Shown here: positions 13,814-20,884 of the stretch, piece after piece | Layout: each line of letters begins with the position of its first letter | Position numbering within the stretch: position 1 is the first letter of the stretch | From: a virus | Direction: 5' to 3' (one strand) | Length of the DNA stretch: 21,831 nt | IMG/VR virus record: IMGVR_UViG_3300023180_000460 | Span: 1-21,831 of that record | The notes under the pieces: model-generated | Databases searched by the model: none | What the model was told of the DNA's origin: nothing | The model's input: the letters and a program-made list of their open reading frames with translations, nothing else | Position numbers and translations under genes: made by a program

Positions 13814-14377
13814 ATGTTTTTGAATCGAAATAGACATGAAAAATTATTTTTGTTTGTCCACATACCAAAAACTGGTGGAACATCTATAAGATCAATCATA
13901 AAAGACAACTGGAATAGATCTTATCCATATTTTCATGATCCTCTTTTTAATCTTCAATTATTGAATGATATTGGAGATAATATTTTTAAATTTTGTGTAG
14001 TGAGAAATCCATACACAAGAACTTTTAGTTATTATAAACATTTTTTAAGAAATAATCCTCAGTTCAATAATTGGAATTTTGAAACTTTTCTATATCATCT
14101 TAAGAAAAAAGTATATTTTAAAAACACACCTATGATTGGTTACCCTCAATCTTTTTATGTGTATGATTTAAATGGAGATATATCACTAAATGTTTTTAAT
14201 TTTGAAAATCTTGTTAAATTAGAAAAAGTTCTAGACAGAAAACTTCCTATTCTGCATAATGGGGGTTATAATGTAGATGATTATTATCAATCATATTCTA
14301 AAAAGAATATTGAAACTGTTAAGGAAATGTTTTCAATTGATTTTGATAATTTCAATTATTCAACAAAATTTATATGA
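13814..14377 (+). CDS. Carbohydrate-type sulfotransferase (Sulfotransfer_2-like)
   Basis: 187 residues from the ATG at 13814, preceded by a TTGGAG site inside the end of the upstream gene; an in-frame TTG at 13802 is less likely. LFLFVHIPKTGGTSIRSI (11-28) is the PAPS-binding loop of the carbohydrate sulfotransferase type, and FCVVRNPYTRTFSYYKHFL (60-78) is the 3'-phosphate motif. Family members sulfate sugars. This is a different branch from the gene before it, which has the RSG.T loop. The C-terminal part (VFNFENLVKLEKVLDRK, then VDDYYQSYSKKNIETV) carries the usual FE.L and YY....I..V..... features. It overlaps the downstream beta-hydroxylase gene by 4 bases (ATGA), so expression is coupled. 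Confidence 0.87.
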   Translation: MFLNRNRHEKLFLFVHIPKTGGTSIRSIIKDNWNRSYPYFHDPLFNLQLLNDIGDNIFKFCVVRNPYTRTFSYYKHFLRNNPQFNNWNFETFLYHLKKKVYFKNTPMIGYPQSFYVYDLNGDISLNVFNFENLVKLEKVLDRKLPILHNGGYNVDDYYQSYSKKNIETVKEMFSIDFDNFNYSTKFI

Positions 14378-14940
14378 ATAAACCATATTCTTATAAGTTA
14401 CTAAAAAATATTGATGTTTCAAATCTTGTTGATTTTCTTGAGCAGTATCGACACAAAATTGATATCAACACTGATTTCAATACTTCTTATGGTAGAGAAA
14501 AGTGTTTTATCAATTGTAATTCATATCCCATAATTGATAATTTTATGATTAACGATATCCAATTGCATGAGATCTTTTTTAATACATTTGATGAAATAAT
14601 AAATCTTTTTTATTCAAATTATGGTCCAGGAAATTTCTGTAAGATACAATTTTCAAATTTAAAATCTTTTGGGAAAATAAAAACACACTATGATGGTGGA
14701 TTAGTATATTTGTGGTCGCATAGAATTCACATACCAATAATAACTAACGAAAAAGTAATCTTTAATGTTGATGGAATTAGGAAAAATATAAAACTAGGTG
14801 AAATTGTAGAGGTAAATAACAATAAGATGCACTCAGTAAAGAATGGTGGTAATCAAGACAGAATTCATTTGATACTTGATTATATGCCGAATGAGTACTA
14901 TAAAATTTTTTCAGAATTAAATTTGAGTCATGAACATTAG
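14374..14940 (+). CDS. Aspartyl/asparaginyl beta-hydroxylase-like protein
   Basis: 188 residues, starting at an ATGA overlap with the sulfotransferase stop. The second half has the family layout: GKIKTHYDGGLVYLWSHRIH (100-119), then IPIITNEKVIF, LGEIVEVNNNKMHSVKNGG (141-159) and DRIHLILDYMP (162-172). H105 and D107 form an HxD pair, H153 is the distal ligand and R163 follows as expected for 2-oxoglutarate binding. Asp/Asn beta-hydroxylases act on protein side chains, and related bacterial proteins act on small molecules or lipids. Animal AspH lacks the acid ligand; here D107 may supply it. The first 80 residues have no recognised motif. It overlaps the next oxygenase gene by 11 bases. The family call is good; the target is unknown. 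Confidence 0.82.
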   Translation: MNKPYSYKLLKNIDVSNLVDFLEQYRHKIDINTDFNTSYGREKCFINCNSYPIIDNFMINDIQLHEIFFNTFDEIINLFYSNYGPGNFCKIQFSNLKSFGKIKTHYDGGLVYLWSHRIHIPIITNEKVIFNVDGIRKNIKLGEIVEVNNNKMHSVKNGGNQDRIHLILDYMPNEYYKIFSELNLSHEH

Positions 14941-15472
14941 AAATTTAATTAAAAGACTAGTTTTAAATTTTTACGACATAAAGATATATGATGATTTTTT
15001 TGAATCCTATTGTCTAAACTTTATAGAAAAAAATATTTCAAATCTTCCCTTCTATAGATCAGAATATGATCTAGCAGGACGTTTAAAAAAGAAATCTGGA
15101 TTGGTCCATTATATTGACTATAAATCAGATGTGTATAATATAATTGAAAACAGATTAGTAGATAAGAATATATTGACAGATAAAAATAAAATTGATAGAA
15201 TGTATTACAATTTATTTTTGCCAAATGAAAATCCACAGTATCATGTAGATTCAAAAAATAACAATGATATTACGGTATTAGTTTATTTGGATAATATTGA
15301 AATTGATATGAATGAAAATGGATGCACCGAATTTGATATTGACAGTTTAGTTCTTGGTATTCCCCACATAAAAAATAGAGTTGTAGTTTTTAATTCAACT
15401 ATAAAACATAGAGCAACATCATTTTTAGATAAAGATAGATACTCTATAGCTGTAAAAATTGTAAAAGATTGA
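14930..15472 (+). CDS. Prolyl-4-hydroxylase-like 2OG-Fe(II) oxygenase
   Basis: 180 residues. A helical N-terminus is followed by MYYNLFLPNENPQYHVDS (91-108) with H105 and D107, ITVLVYLDNIE (114-124), an NGCTEF acidic loop, IKNRVVVFNSTIKHRATS (147-164) with H160, and DRYSIAVKIV with R170. This order (Y......H.D, L..YLN, G..G.T.F, V.F.S...H......, R.S..K) is that of prolyl-4-hydroxylase superfamily proteins. It overlaps the upstream hydroxylase gene by 11 bases and is 4 bases from the halogenase gene. Two different hydroxylases in series with a halogenase suggest successive oxidation of one scaffold or peptide, though no substrate can be read from sequence. Confidence 0.78.
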   Translation: MNIRNLIKRLVLNFYDIKIYDDFFESYCLNFIEKNISNLPFYRSEYDLAGRLKKKSGLVHYIDYKSDVYNIIENRLVDKNILTDKNKIDRMYYNLFLPNENPQYHVDSKNNNDITVLVYLDNIEIDMNENGCTEFDIDSLVLGIPHIKNRVVVFNSTIKHRATSFLDKDRYSIAVKIVKD

Positions 15473-15476
15473 TAAA

Positions 15477-17039
15477 ATGAAAAAAAGATTATTGGTTGTT
15501 GGCGGTGGAACTGCAGGATGGTTGACAGCTATGTTTGTCAGAAAGATGTTTCCAGAGGCAGAAGTCACTGTTATAGAAGATAAAAATTCAAAGGTTATAG
15601 GGGTTGGGGAAAGCACAGTTCCTGCAATCCTTGACGTGTTTAATTTTATTGATGTTCCTATCGAAGAATTAATTAAAAATTGTGGTGCTACGATAAAGAA
15701 TTCAATCAAGTTTACGAATTGGAATGGCGATGGTGACTCTTATTATCATGGATTTAATGTTCCTGGAAAGTCAATATCATTGTATAATTTTAGTAAAGCT
15801 TCTCCATACTCATTTAATGACATAGATATTGATTGTGATAAATCCTTCTTGTTTTTGAATCAATTATATAAAGGAAAAAATTTGAATGAGGTTGATTTTC
15901 CATCTAAACTTAGTATGGATTACAAAATACCTTTAGTTTTTGATCAAAAAAAGAAAAACGGAAGTAACAATAAAATAGAACATTTTAATCAATGTTGTTA
16001 TTATGCTCTTCACTTTAATGGACAAATAGTCTCTAAGTACTTAAGAACTTTTTCACATGAAAGGAACATTAATATAGTGGATGGTCTTGTAATTGATTGT
16101 GATCTTGATCAAAATAAAAATATTAAGAGTGTATTGTTGGAAGATAACAGAAAAATAGATTGTGATTTTATCTTTGACTGTACAGGGTTTTCTAGATTTT
16201 TCATTGATAAAATATACAAATCAGAATTCAAATCTTATAAAAAATATTTACCGATAAAGAGAGCAATACCATTTTATCTGGACAATAAAAAAAGAATTCC
16301 ACCATACACTGAAGCGATTTCTATGAAAAATGGTTGGATGTGGAAAATACCAGTAGAAGAAAGATTTGGATGTGGATATGCTTTTGATTCAGATTATTGT
16401 ACTGATGACGAGTGTTATGAAGAAATTTGTAAATTTTTAAATTTTGAACCAGAATTTAAATCTTCGATATCATTTGAACCTGGATATTATAAAAAAGTTT
16501 GGAATAATAATGTATTATCTTTAGGGTTATCCTCTGGATTTATAGAACCTTTAGAGGCTACTTCTATATGGGTTACAGTTATGTCATTGACAATGTTGAC
16601 AAAATATATTGCTGGAATTGTAGATTTGAATTCAAAAATAATAAATGAGTATAATATTGATTTTGAAAAGAAAACAGACAGTATCTTAAACATAGTTTAT
16701 TTTCATTATCTAAACAAAAGACAAGATACTCCTTTTTGGAAAGAGTTTAGGGAAAAGAATCAACATCCAGAATCTATAGTAGAAATACTAGAGACATTCA
16801 AATACAGAACTCCTTTCAAAAGTGATAAAATGTTTTATGATAGTTTTGCGATAGAAAGTTGGTTAATTGTTGCTGCGGGAAATAAGTATTTTTCTAATGA
16901 TGTAATAGAAAATGAATTCTTGACGTACAATGTAAGAGAAAATATTATTAACAATGTAAATCATCATAAAGAAAATCTTAGAAAGGTTTCAGGGATGTGC
17001 ATAGAACATGATTCATTCATAAAGTATATGAAAGGATGA
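15477..17039 (+). CDS. Tryptophan-halogenase-family flavoprotein
   Basis: 520 residues, normal for flavin-dependent halogenases. These enzymes use FADH2, O2 and halide to place Cl or Br on an aromatic ring. Visible motifs: FAD-binding VVGGGTAGWLTA (7-18), GVGESTVP (42-49), the GATIKNSIKFTNW stretch (70-82), in which K74 aligns with the essential lysine of PrnA-type enzymes, WMWKIP (the W.W.IP halogenase signature, mid-protein), and GFIEPLEATS, in which the first Glu aligns with the catalytic glutamate. All key residues are present, so activity is plausible. Not every family member is a halogenase of free tryptophan, and no flavin reductase is in the window, so the host would need to supply FADH2. 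ATGA overlap joins it to the DUF6445-like gene. Family firm, substrate unknown. Confidence 0.9.
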   Translation: MKKRLLVVGGGTAGWLTAMFVRKMFPEAEVTVIEDKNSKVIGVGESTVPAILDVFNFIDVPIEELIKNCGATIKNSIKFTNWNGDGDSYYHGFNVPGKSISLYNFSKASPYSFNDIDIDCDKSFLFLNQLYKGKNLNEVDFPSKLSMDYKIPLVFDQKKKNGSNNKIEHFNQCCYYALHFNGQIVSKYLRTFSHERNINIVDGLVIDCDLDQNKNIKSVLLEDNRKIDCDFIFDCTGFSRFFIDKIYKSEFKSYKKYLPIKRAIPFYLDNKKRIPPYTEAISMKNGWMWKIPVEERFGCGYAFDSDYCTDDECYEEICKFLNFEPEFKSSISFEPGYYKKVWNNNVLSLGLSSGFIEPLEATSIWVTVMSLTMLTKYIAGIVDLNSKIINEYNIDFEKKTDSILNIVYFHYLNKRQDTPFWKEFREKNQHPESIVEILETFKYRTPFKSDKMFYDSFAIESWLIVAAGNKYFSNDVIENEFLTYNVRENIINNVNHHKENLRKVSGMCIEHDSFIKYMKG

Positions 17040-17554
17040 AAATTATGAATAGTATTATTATAAAAGATAATTTCTTCTCAAATCCAAATTATTATAGGTC
17101 TCTAGCTTTAGATAAAAAAGATCAGTTCAAATCACCACAATATTCTAATGAAAATTGGAAAGGTTATCGTATTCCTTATTATGAAAAAAGTTTTGATAGA
17201 ATTTTAAAATTTGTCAAAAAACAGTTTTCAATAAAAGAAAAGGATATTTTATTTGAAACATATTTTCATTATTCTCTCGAAAAAACGAAAAAATCATGTT
17301 TTCCAACATTTAATAATTATAAAATGCATATAGATCCATGTTCTTACTCTGGAATTGTATACTTAACACCAGATGCGAATATAGAATCTGGAACTACATT
17401 TATTGATTCTTATAATAATTCAAAAATTAAAATTGAAAATTATTATAATAGATTAGTTTGTTATCCTGCAAACATTTTACATGGTCCAACTGATTTATTT
17501 GGTGACGATATATATGATGGAAGATTGACATTAACATTTTTTATTAATGTTTAA
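17036..17554 (+). CDS. DUF6445-like / 2OG-Fe(II)-type protein
   Basis: 172 residues; the ATG overlaps the halogenase stop by 4 bases, and a second ATG at 17045 is also possible. NYKMHIDPCSYSGIVYLTPD (94-113) gives H98 and D100, then SGTTFID, LVCYPANILHGPTDLFG (140-156) with H149 and GRLTLTFFINV with R163. The VYLTPD....SGT.F, Y.A...H......FG, RL....F order resembles DUF6445 proteins, which are often neighbours of tryptophan-halogenase-family genes in bacteria. The HxD...H...R spacing is that of a 2OG-Fe(II) jelly roll. It is likely a partner that acts on the same substrate as the halogenase. The co-occurrence is family knowledge; the chemistry is inferred. Confidence 0.72.
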   Translation: MKIMNSIIIKDNFFSNPNYYRSLALDKKDQFKSPQYSNENWKGYRIPYYEKSFDRILKFVKKQFSIKEKDILFETYFHYSLEKTKKSCFPTFNNYKMHIDPCSYSGIVYLTPDANIESGTTFIDSYNNSKIKIENYYNRLVCYPANILHGPTDLFGDDIYDGRLTLTFFINV

Positions 17555-17587
17555 TTTATTTCTTTATTGAGAATATGGAAATAGAGA

Positions 17588-17595
17588 AATAAATA
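17588..17595 (+). promoter_or_regulatory. Late-promoter-like octamer (AATAAATA)
   Basis: AATAAATA stands in a 67-base gap, 26 bases before the ATG at 17622. It fits the relaxed NATAAATA late consensus of T4-like cyanophages but not the strict TATAAATA. Given the very AT-rich surroundings it could be chance; the position in the only sizeable gap of cassette B is its main support. Confidence 0.35.
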
Positions 17596-17621
17596 ATATT
17601 TTTAAACTCGACTCAAAGTGT

Positions 17622-18182
17622 ATGGTGGAAGTAAAGGTTATAAAGAAATATGTTACATCTGATGTTTTGAATGAATTAAACTCTTGGACACTCAATAACT
17701 ACAAAAAACCTTTTTTTAATGAATCCGTCTATATGAATTCTGGTGGAACAAGATATACTACTAGACAATGTGTAAATAGAAATCGTGACTGGATGTTTAA
17801 TTACCCAAATGCTGTTTATAATTTACAGAAAAGAATATGTACTGATTTTTCTATAGAAAATGAACCAGTGATTCCTGTAGGAAAAAATGGTATTGTGACT
17901 GGAATTGGATTAGAGAATGATTATATCGAAGAACATACTGATCCAATTTGGGTTGAAAACACTGAGACAATTCATTTTAATATAATTTCCCAAAAATCAA
18001 ACATCGGCGGAATTACTATTATTGAAAATAAAATGTATGATATTGATGAAGGGGATTTGTTGGTGATTAATGTATCCAAACATAAACATAAAGTATCAAA
18101 AACTTCTGGAAATGTCTCTAGAATTTTATATGTATTTGGTTTCTGTTTAACAAATAAAAAAATTAAGGATATTTTTATTTGA
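17622..18182 (+). CDS. 2OG-Fe(II)-oxygenase-like protein
   Basis: 186 residues, last gene of cassette B. GIGLENDYIEEHTDPIWVEN (94-113) gives H105 and D107; ETIHFNIISQKSNIGGITII (115-134) gives the beta strand and G..G.... turn; DEGDLLVINVSKHKHKVSKT (142-161) gives H154 or H156; SRILYVFGF (166-174) gives R167. The spacing matches the HxD...H...R core of 2OG-Fe(II) dioxygenases, although the exact subfamily is not recognised. It is separated from the rest of the operon by 67 bases with a late-like octamer, so it may be expressed separately. Its stop codon is part of the -35 box of the strong promoter that follows. Substrate unknown. Confidence 0.68.
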   Translation: MVEVKVIKKYVTSDVLNELNSWTLNNYKKPFFNESVYMNSGGTRYTTRQCVNRNRDWMFNYPNAVYNLQKRICTDFSIENEPVIPVGKNGIVTGIGLENDYIEEHTDPIWVENTETIHFNIISQKSNIGGITIIENKMYDIDEGDLLVINVSKHKHKVSKTSGNVSRILYVFGFCLTNKKIKDIFI

Positions 18183-18207
18183 CATCCCTCCCAACATCCT
18201 ATATAAT
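18179..18207 (+). promoter_or_regulatory. Perfect consensus sigma70-type promoter
   Basis: TTGACA at 18179-18184, a 17-base spacer and TATAAT at 18202-18207 match the bacterial housekeeping consensus at all twelve positions with ideal spacing. The predicted start is near 18214, about 17 bases before the ATG at 18231. The TGA stop of the upstream gene lies inside the -35 box. Early genes of T4-like phages are read by unmodified host polymerase from such promoters, so the region downstream is probably early expressed, unlike the virion genes upstream. Confidence 0.88.
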
Positions 18208-18230
18208 ATAACTGAATACATTATTCAAAT

Positions 18231-18851
18231 ATGGCGTTTCAATCAGTTTGGTATTACACCAATCTGCCAGAAGATGTTGTGGATATTATCGAAAGAGATC
18301 TAACAGAGAATTTCGATTCACAAATGGCAGATTCTCGATTACACGGGGATGAACTGAACAAAGATAAGAGAAACTCGCAGAACACTTGGATTCCCACTAC
18401 ACATTGGGTTGCAGGTTTCTTGTGGCATTATGTTCAACGTGCAAACCGTGAGAACTTCTTGTATGACCTGAGGAATATTGATGGCGAAAGTCTTCAATAT
18501 ACCAGATATGGGGAAGGTCAGTTCTATGGATGGCACAATGATGCTGGACTTGCTACACAGTATAAACCTGTGAGTGTTGGTAACCATGATCAGGGATTGC
18601 ACCAAGACTTTGTGAATGAGAACCTTGAACTTGTACGTAAGTTGTCATTCTCTATTCAACTCTCTGATCCTGATGACTATGAGGGTGGTAATCTTCAATT
18701 GCTGGATGAGAACGGAAATAGTTATATTGTTCCACGACAGAGAGGATGTATCTGTCTGTTTGACTCCCGCACACAACATAGAGTTTTGAAAGTAACAAAA
18801 GGAACCCGCAAATCCGTTGTGGGTTGGGTAGTTGGACCAAGGTGGAAATAA
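18231..18851 (+). CDS. PKHD-type 2OG-Fe(II) hydroxylase-like protein
   Basis: 206 residues behind a perfect sigma70-type promoter. LQYTRYGEGQFYGWHNDAG (88-106) supplies H102 and D104; KLSFSIQLSDPDDYEGGNLQ (137-156) is the hallmark strand and G..G.L turn; GCICLFDSRTQHRVLKVTKG (172-191) supplies H183; RKSVVGWVVGP contains R193 as the 2-oxoglutarate contact. This order is that of PKHD-type (PiuC-like) prolyl-hydroxylase superfamily enzymes, a type widespread in cyanophages. Codon use is more balanced than in cassette B. It overlaps the next gene by one base (TAATG), making a two-gene unit. A target protein or small molecule is not known. Confidence 0.85.
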   Translation: MAFQSVWYYTNLPEDVVDIIERDLTENFDSQMADSRLHGDELNKDKRNSQNTWIPTTHWVAGFLWHYVQRANRENFLYDLRNIDGESLQYTRYGEGQFYGWHNDAGLATQYKPVSVGNHDQGLHQDFVNENLELVRKLSFSIQLSDPDDYEGGNLQLLDENGNSYIVPRQRGCICLFDSRTQHRVLKVTKGTRKSVVGWVVGPRWK

Positions 18852-19564
18852 TGGCAGTGTCAATGACAGTTGAACAACTTGCATTTCAAGAACAAATCAA
18901 TACTGGTACTGCCTGGACTCGTAACGATTCTTTTGAGAAGAATGGTTATCTGGTAATCAAAGACCTCTGGGACCCAGAAGAACTGTATCACCCTGTTCCC
19001 GAACAGAAGGGTCAGTATAACTACTGGGATAAGAATCCAGAACACTTCAATCACGTTCCAGTGGAGCAGCAGGTAGAAGGTTCTACTTCCCGTTACTGGC
19101 ACCCCCAGTATCGTGCGATTCATTCTGGTATTCGTATGAAACTGGAAGAAGCACTGGGTCGTAAACTGTATAATACCTATTATTATGATAGGTTCTATTA
19201 TCCTGGACAAGAACTCACTCGTCACGCAGACCGTGACGCTTGTGAGATTTCTGTGACGGTTCATATCAACACCAATCTGGAAGGTAAAGATAAGGATTGG
19301 CCCATCTGGATTAAAACTCCTGACACTTATACTGATAAGACTAAATCAACTGTCCTTGTTCCTGGTGAGAATCGTTCAGTAGTTCTTCAACCTGGTGATG
19401 GAATGGTATACAAAGGTTGCGAACGTCCACACTGGCGTGAAGCAATGCCAGGAAAGAAAAAATCTTGGTTTAACAAAAAAGAGTACTATTATCATCAAAT
19501 TTTCTTTCATTATGTTCTTGCTGATGGACAAAGAGCACATTGCGCTTGGGATAGAGCACGATGA
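18851..19564 (+). CDS. 2OG-Fe(II)-oxygenase-like cyanophage protein
   Basis: 237 residues from the ATG at 18851 in a TAATG overlap; an in-frame TTG at 18824 lies deep in the upstream gene and is unlikely. An N-terminal NDSFEKNGYLVIKDLWDPEE is a typical dioxygenase entry (F...GY.VI.......E). YYYDRFYYPGQELTRHADRD (110-129) gives H125 and D127; EISVTVHINT is the following strand; LQPGDGMVYKGCERPHWREA (179-198) gives H194. The usual Arg that binds 2-oxoglutarate is not obvious; H215 in YYYHQIFFHYV stands near its position. It pairs with the upstream PKHD-type enzyme and precedes the glutaredoxin gene. Oxygenase fold is likely; catalytic competence and substrate are uncertain. Confidence 0.72.
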   Translation: MAVSMTVEQLAFQEQINTGTAWTRNDSFEKNGYLVIKDLWDPEELYHPVPEQKGQYNYWDKNPEHFNHVPVEQQVEGSTSRYWHPQYRAIHSGIRMKLEEALGRKLYNTYYYDRFYYPGQELTRHADRDACEISVTVHINTNLEGKDKDWPIWIKTPDTYTDKTKSTVLVPGENRSVVLQPGDGMVYKGCERPHWREAMPGKKKSWFNKKEYYYHQIFFHYVLADGQRAHCAWDRAR

Positions 19565-19651
19565 TCGTGGATCTTAGATTTGGGAAAACTTGGATATCTA
19601 GGTCCGAATCTGCATTGCAGTAATAACAAAAATAAATAGGTGAAAAAAACT

Positions 19652-19894
19652 ATGAATTTTACAGTATACTCAAAAGAAAATTGCCCTTATTGCTATAAAG
19701 TCAAACAGGTATTGGAATTGACAAATAGCAAGTATGTGGTTTATAATCTCAATGAGGACTTTACGAAAGAAGAGTTCTATGCTGAATTTGGAAAAGGATC
19801 AACCTTTCCTCAAGTGATTTGTGATGATAAGAAATTGGGAGGTTCTGTTGACACAATCAAATTCCTCAAAGAACAACAACTCATCAAATCCTGA
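19652..19894 (+). CDS. nrdC: Glutaredoxin
   Basis: 80 residues from the ATG at 19652; a GTG at 19640 is in frame but gives a lysine-rich extension unlike the family. FTVYSKENCPYCYKVKQVLE (3-22) holds the CPYC redox centre; FPQVICDDKKLGGSVD (52-67) has the cis-Pro (TFPQV) and GG glutathione-binding motif. Glutaredoxins reduce ribonucleotide reductase and mixed disulfides in the cytoplasm, and T4-like phages encode one to support deoxynucleotide synthesis. The symbol is given by functional analogy to T4 nrdC. An AATAAATA octamer at 19631-19638 lies just upstream but is close to the start and may be chance. Confidence 0.9.
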   Translation: MNFTVYSKENCPYCYKVKQVLELTNSKYVVYNLNEDFTKEEFYAEFGKGSTFPQVICDDKKLGGSVDTIKFLKEQQLIKS

Positions 19895-19956
19895 CCTAAA
19901 TAAATTAGAGGTCCACAGGAATCGTGGCGTTGATCTCATTCTTTATGGAGGTAAAA

Positions 19957-20007
19957 GAAAGCAATCACAACCATTTCACATCATCTTCGAAAAGATGGTT
20001 TGCTTTC
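19957..20007 (+). other. Long imperfect hairpin after glutaredoxin
   Basis: An 8-bp outer stem (GAAAGCAA at 19957-19964 with TTGCTTTC at 20000-20007) encloses an inner perfect 6-bp stem with a CGAA tetraloop (CATCTT at 19982-19987, AAGATG at 19992-19997). No U-tract follows, so a simple intrinsic terminator is not supported. It may be an RNA-processing or stability element between the glutaredoxin and membrane-protein genes. Confidence 0.5.
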
Positions 20008-20036
20008 TGAATAGGGAAGTTACTATCTATTTCGAG

Positions 20037-20058
20037 TTTTCCTTTAAGTCAAGGAAAA
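20037..20058 (+). other. 8-bp hairpin upstream of membrane-protein gene
   Basis: TTTTCCTT at 20037-20044 and AAGGAAAA at 20051-20058 form a perfect 8-bp stem with a 6-base loop. It lies 15 bases before the GGAG site (20074-20077) of the gene at 20086, in the 191-base gap that contains no convincing gene. It could act in transcript stability or translation; A/U-rich stem strength is modest. Confidence 0.45.
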
Positions 20059-20085
20059 GAAAAGTAATTTCCCGGAGAAAGAAAA

Positions 20086-20316
20086 ATGTTAGCAGCTAGT
20101 TTAGTATTTGGCTCATTTCTGACTGTTTTATTTCTTATAGTGGGAGCACTGGTTGGTTGGACTGCCAGAGAATATATGATGAACTATCGGGAGATTCCAA
20201 GACCACATCCTGAGATGTTTGATGGTCAGGGCAACCTGATTCCTGACGAAGTAATTGCATTTAATTTTGACAACTATCATGACTACGAAGACACCAGCGA
20301 CGAAGACGACGAGTAA
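20086..20316 (+). CDS. Small single-pass membrane protein with acidic tail
   Basis: 76 residues after a CCCGGAG site. Residues 2-25 (LAASLVFGSFLTVLFLIVGA and on) form one hydrophobic membrane segment, followed by basic and polar REYMMNYREIPRPHPEMFDG, and a strongly acidic end (HDYEDTSDEDDE). The orientation expected is a short N-terminus outside and the acidic tail in the cytoplasm. I recognise this as the type of small conserved membrane protein found in cyanophage early regions, but know no function. The following gene starts inside its last 38 bases in another frame, so the acidic GAC/GAA codons also encode the Thr/Lys-rich start of that protein. Confidence 0.75.
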   Translation: MLAASLVFGSFLTVLFLIVGALVGWTAREYMMNYREIPRPHPEMFDGQGNLIPDEVIAFNFDNYHDYEDTSDEDDE

Positions 20317-20884
20317 GGCAAAGACAACAAAACAACCTGCCACACAAAGTCTAGATCTTCCAAACAATCCACTCATTTTTGAGATCTTTGATCTTGCATC
20401 AAAACAGAGATCAAAAGCAAAGAAAGTAGAAGTTCTCCAAAAGTATAATCATGATGCTCTGAGAATGCTTTTGATCTGGAACTTTGATGAGTCGATTCAG
20501 TCTGCACTTCCAGATGGACCAGTTCCTTATTCTGGTTATGCCGAACAGACAACTCAAAGTGGGACTCTTTCTACTAAGATTACGGAAGAAGTCCGTAGAA
20601 TGTATGAGGTAGGTTCTTTCTCATTAGGTGCATCCGATACTGATGGCAAGACCACTCTTCGTAGAGAGTGTAAGCACTTCTATCACTTCATCAAGGGCGG
20701 TAATAATGGTTTGACTTCTATTCGTAGAGAGACCATGTTTATCAACCTTCTGGAAGGTCTTCATCCTCTAGAAGCAGAGGTTGTTTGTCTTGTAAAAGAT
20801 AAGAATCTCTCCGACAAATACAACATTACAAAGGAAGTTGTTTCTGAAGCATTTCCTCAAATTGTATGGGGGAATCGTGGGTAA
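20279..20884 (+). CDS. Conserved cyanophage protein of unknown function (DUF6433-like)
   Basis: 201 residues from the ATG at 20279, which lies 38 bases inside the upstream gene; a TTG at 20255 is in frame but less likely. The first 25 residues are Thr/Lys/Ala-rich and probably disordered. Then NPLIFEIFDLASKQRSKAKK, EVLQKYNHDALRMLLIWNFD, ALPDGPVPY, and near the end ETMFINLLEGLHPLEAEVVC, VKDKNLSDKY and VVSEAFPQIVW. This order (L..WNFD......LP.G..PY, F...LE.LHP.EAE....VKDK.L...Y, EAFP) is a recurrent cyanophage family that I believe is DUF6433. No enzymatic motif is visible; mostly helical. It overlaps the next gene by 8 bases. Role unknown. Confidence 0.75.
   Translation: MTTKTPATKTTSKAKTTKQPATQSLDLPNNPLIFEIFDLASKQRSKAKKVEVLQKYNHDALRMLLIWNFDESIQSALPDGPVPYSGYAEQTTQSGTLSTKITEEVRRMYEVGSFSLGASDTDGKTTLRRECKHFYHFIKGGNNGLTSIRRETMFINLLEGLHPLEAEVVCLVKDKNLSDKYNITKEVVSEAFPQIVWGNRG

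Noticed and set aside
15173-15201. TTGACA-17-TAGAAT inside the P4H-like gene
   Set aside because: It could feed the halogenase gene, but it is fully inside coding, very AT-rich DNA where such matches occur by chance, and it lies about 275 bases upstream.
18339-19264. - strand ORFs of 62-134 residues opposite the hydroxylase genes
   Set aside because: They mirror strongly coding + strand genes with clear catalytic motifs and have no supporting promoter or family pattern.
19565-19640. tRNA-like sequence with GGTCCGAATC
   Set aside because: It resembles a T-arm, but no matching acceptor stem, D-arm or anticodon arm could be assembled around it.
19945-20010. 21-residue ORF (MEVKESNHNHFTSSSKRWFAF-like reading) after glutaredoxin
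   Set aside because: It has no ribosome binding site and is covered by the hairpin; coding could not be supported, though conservation would be worth a look.
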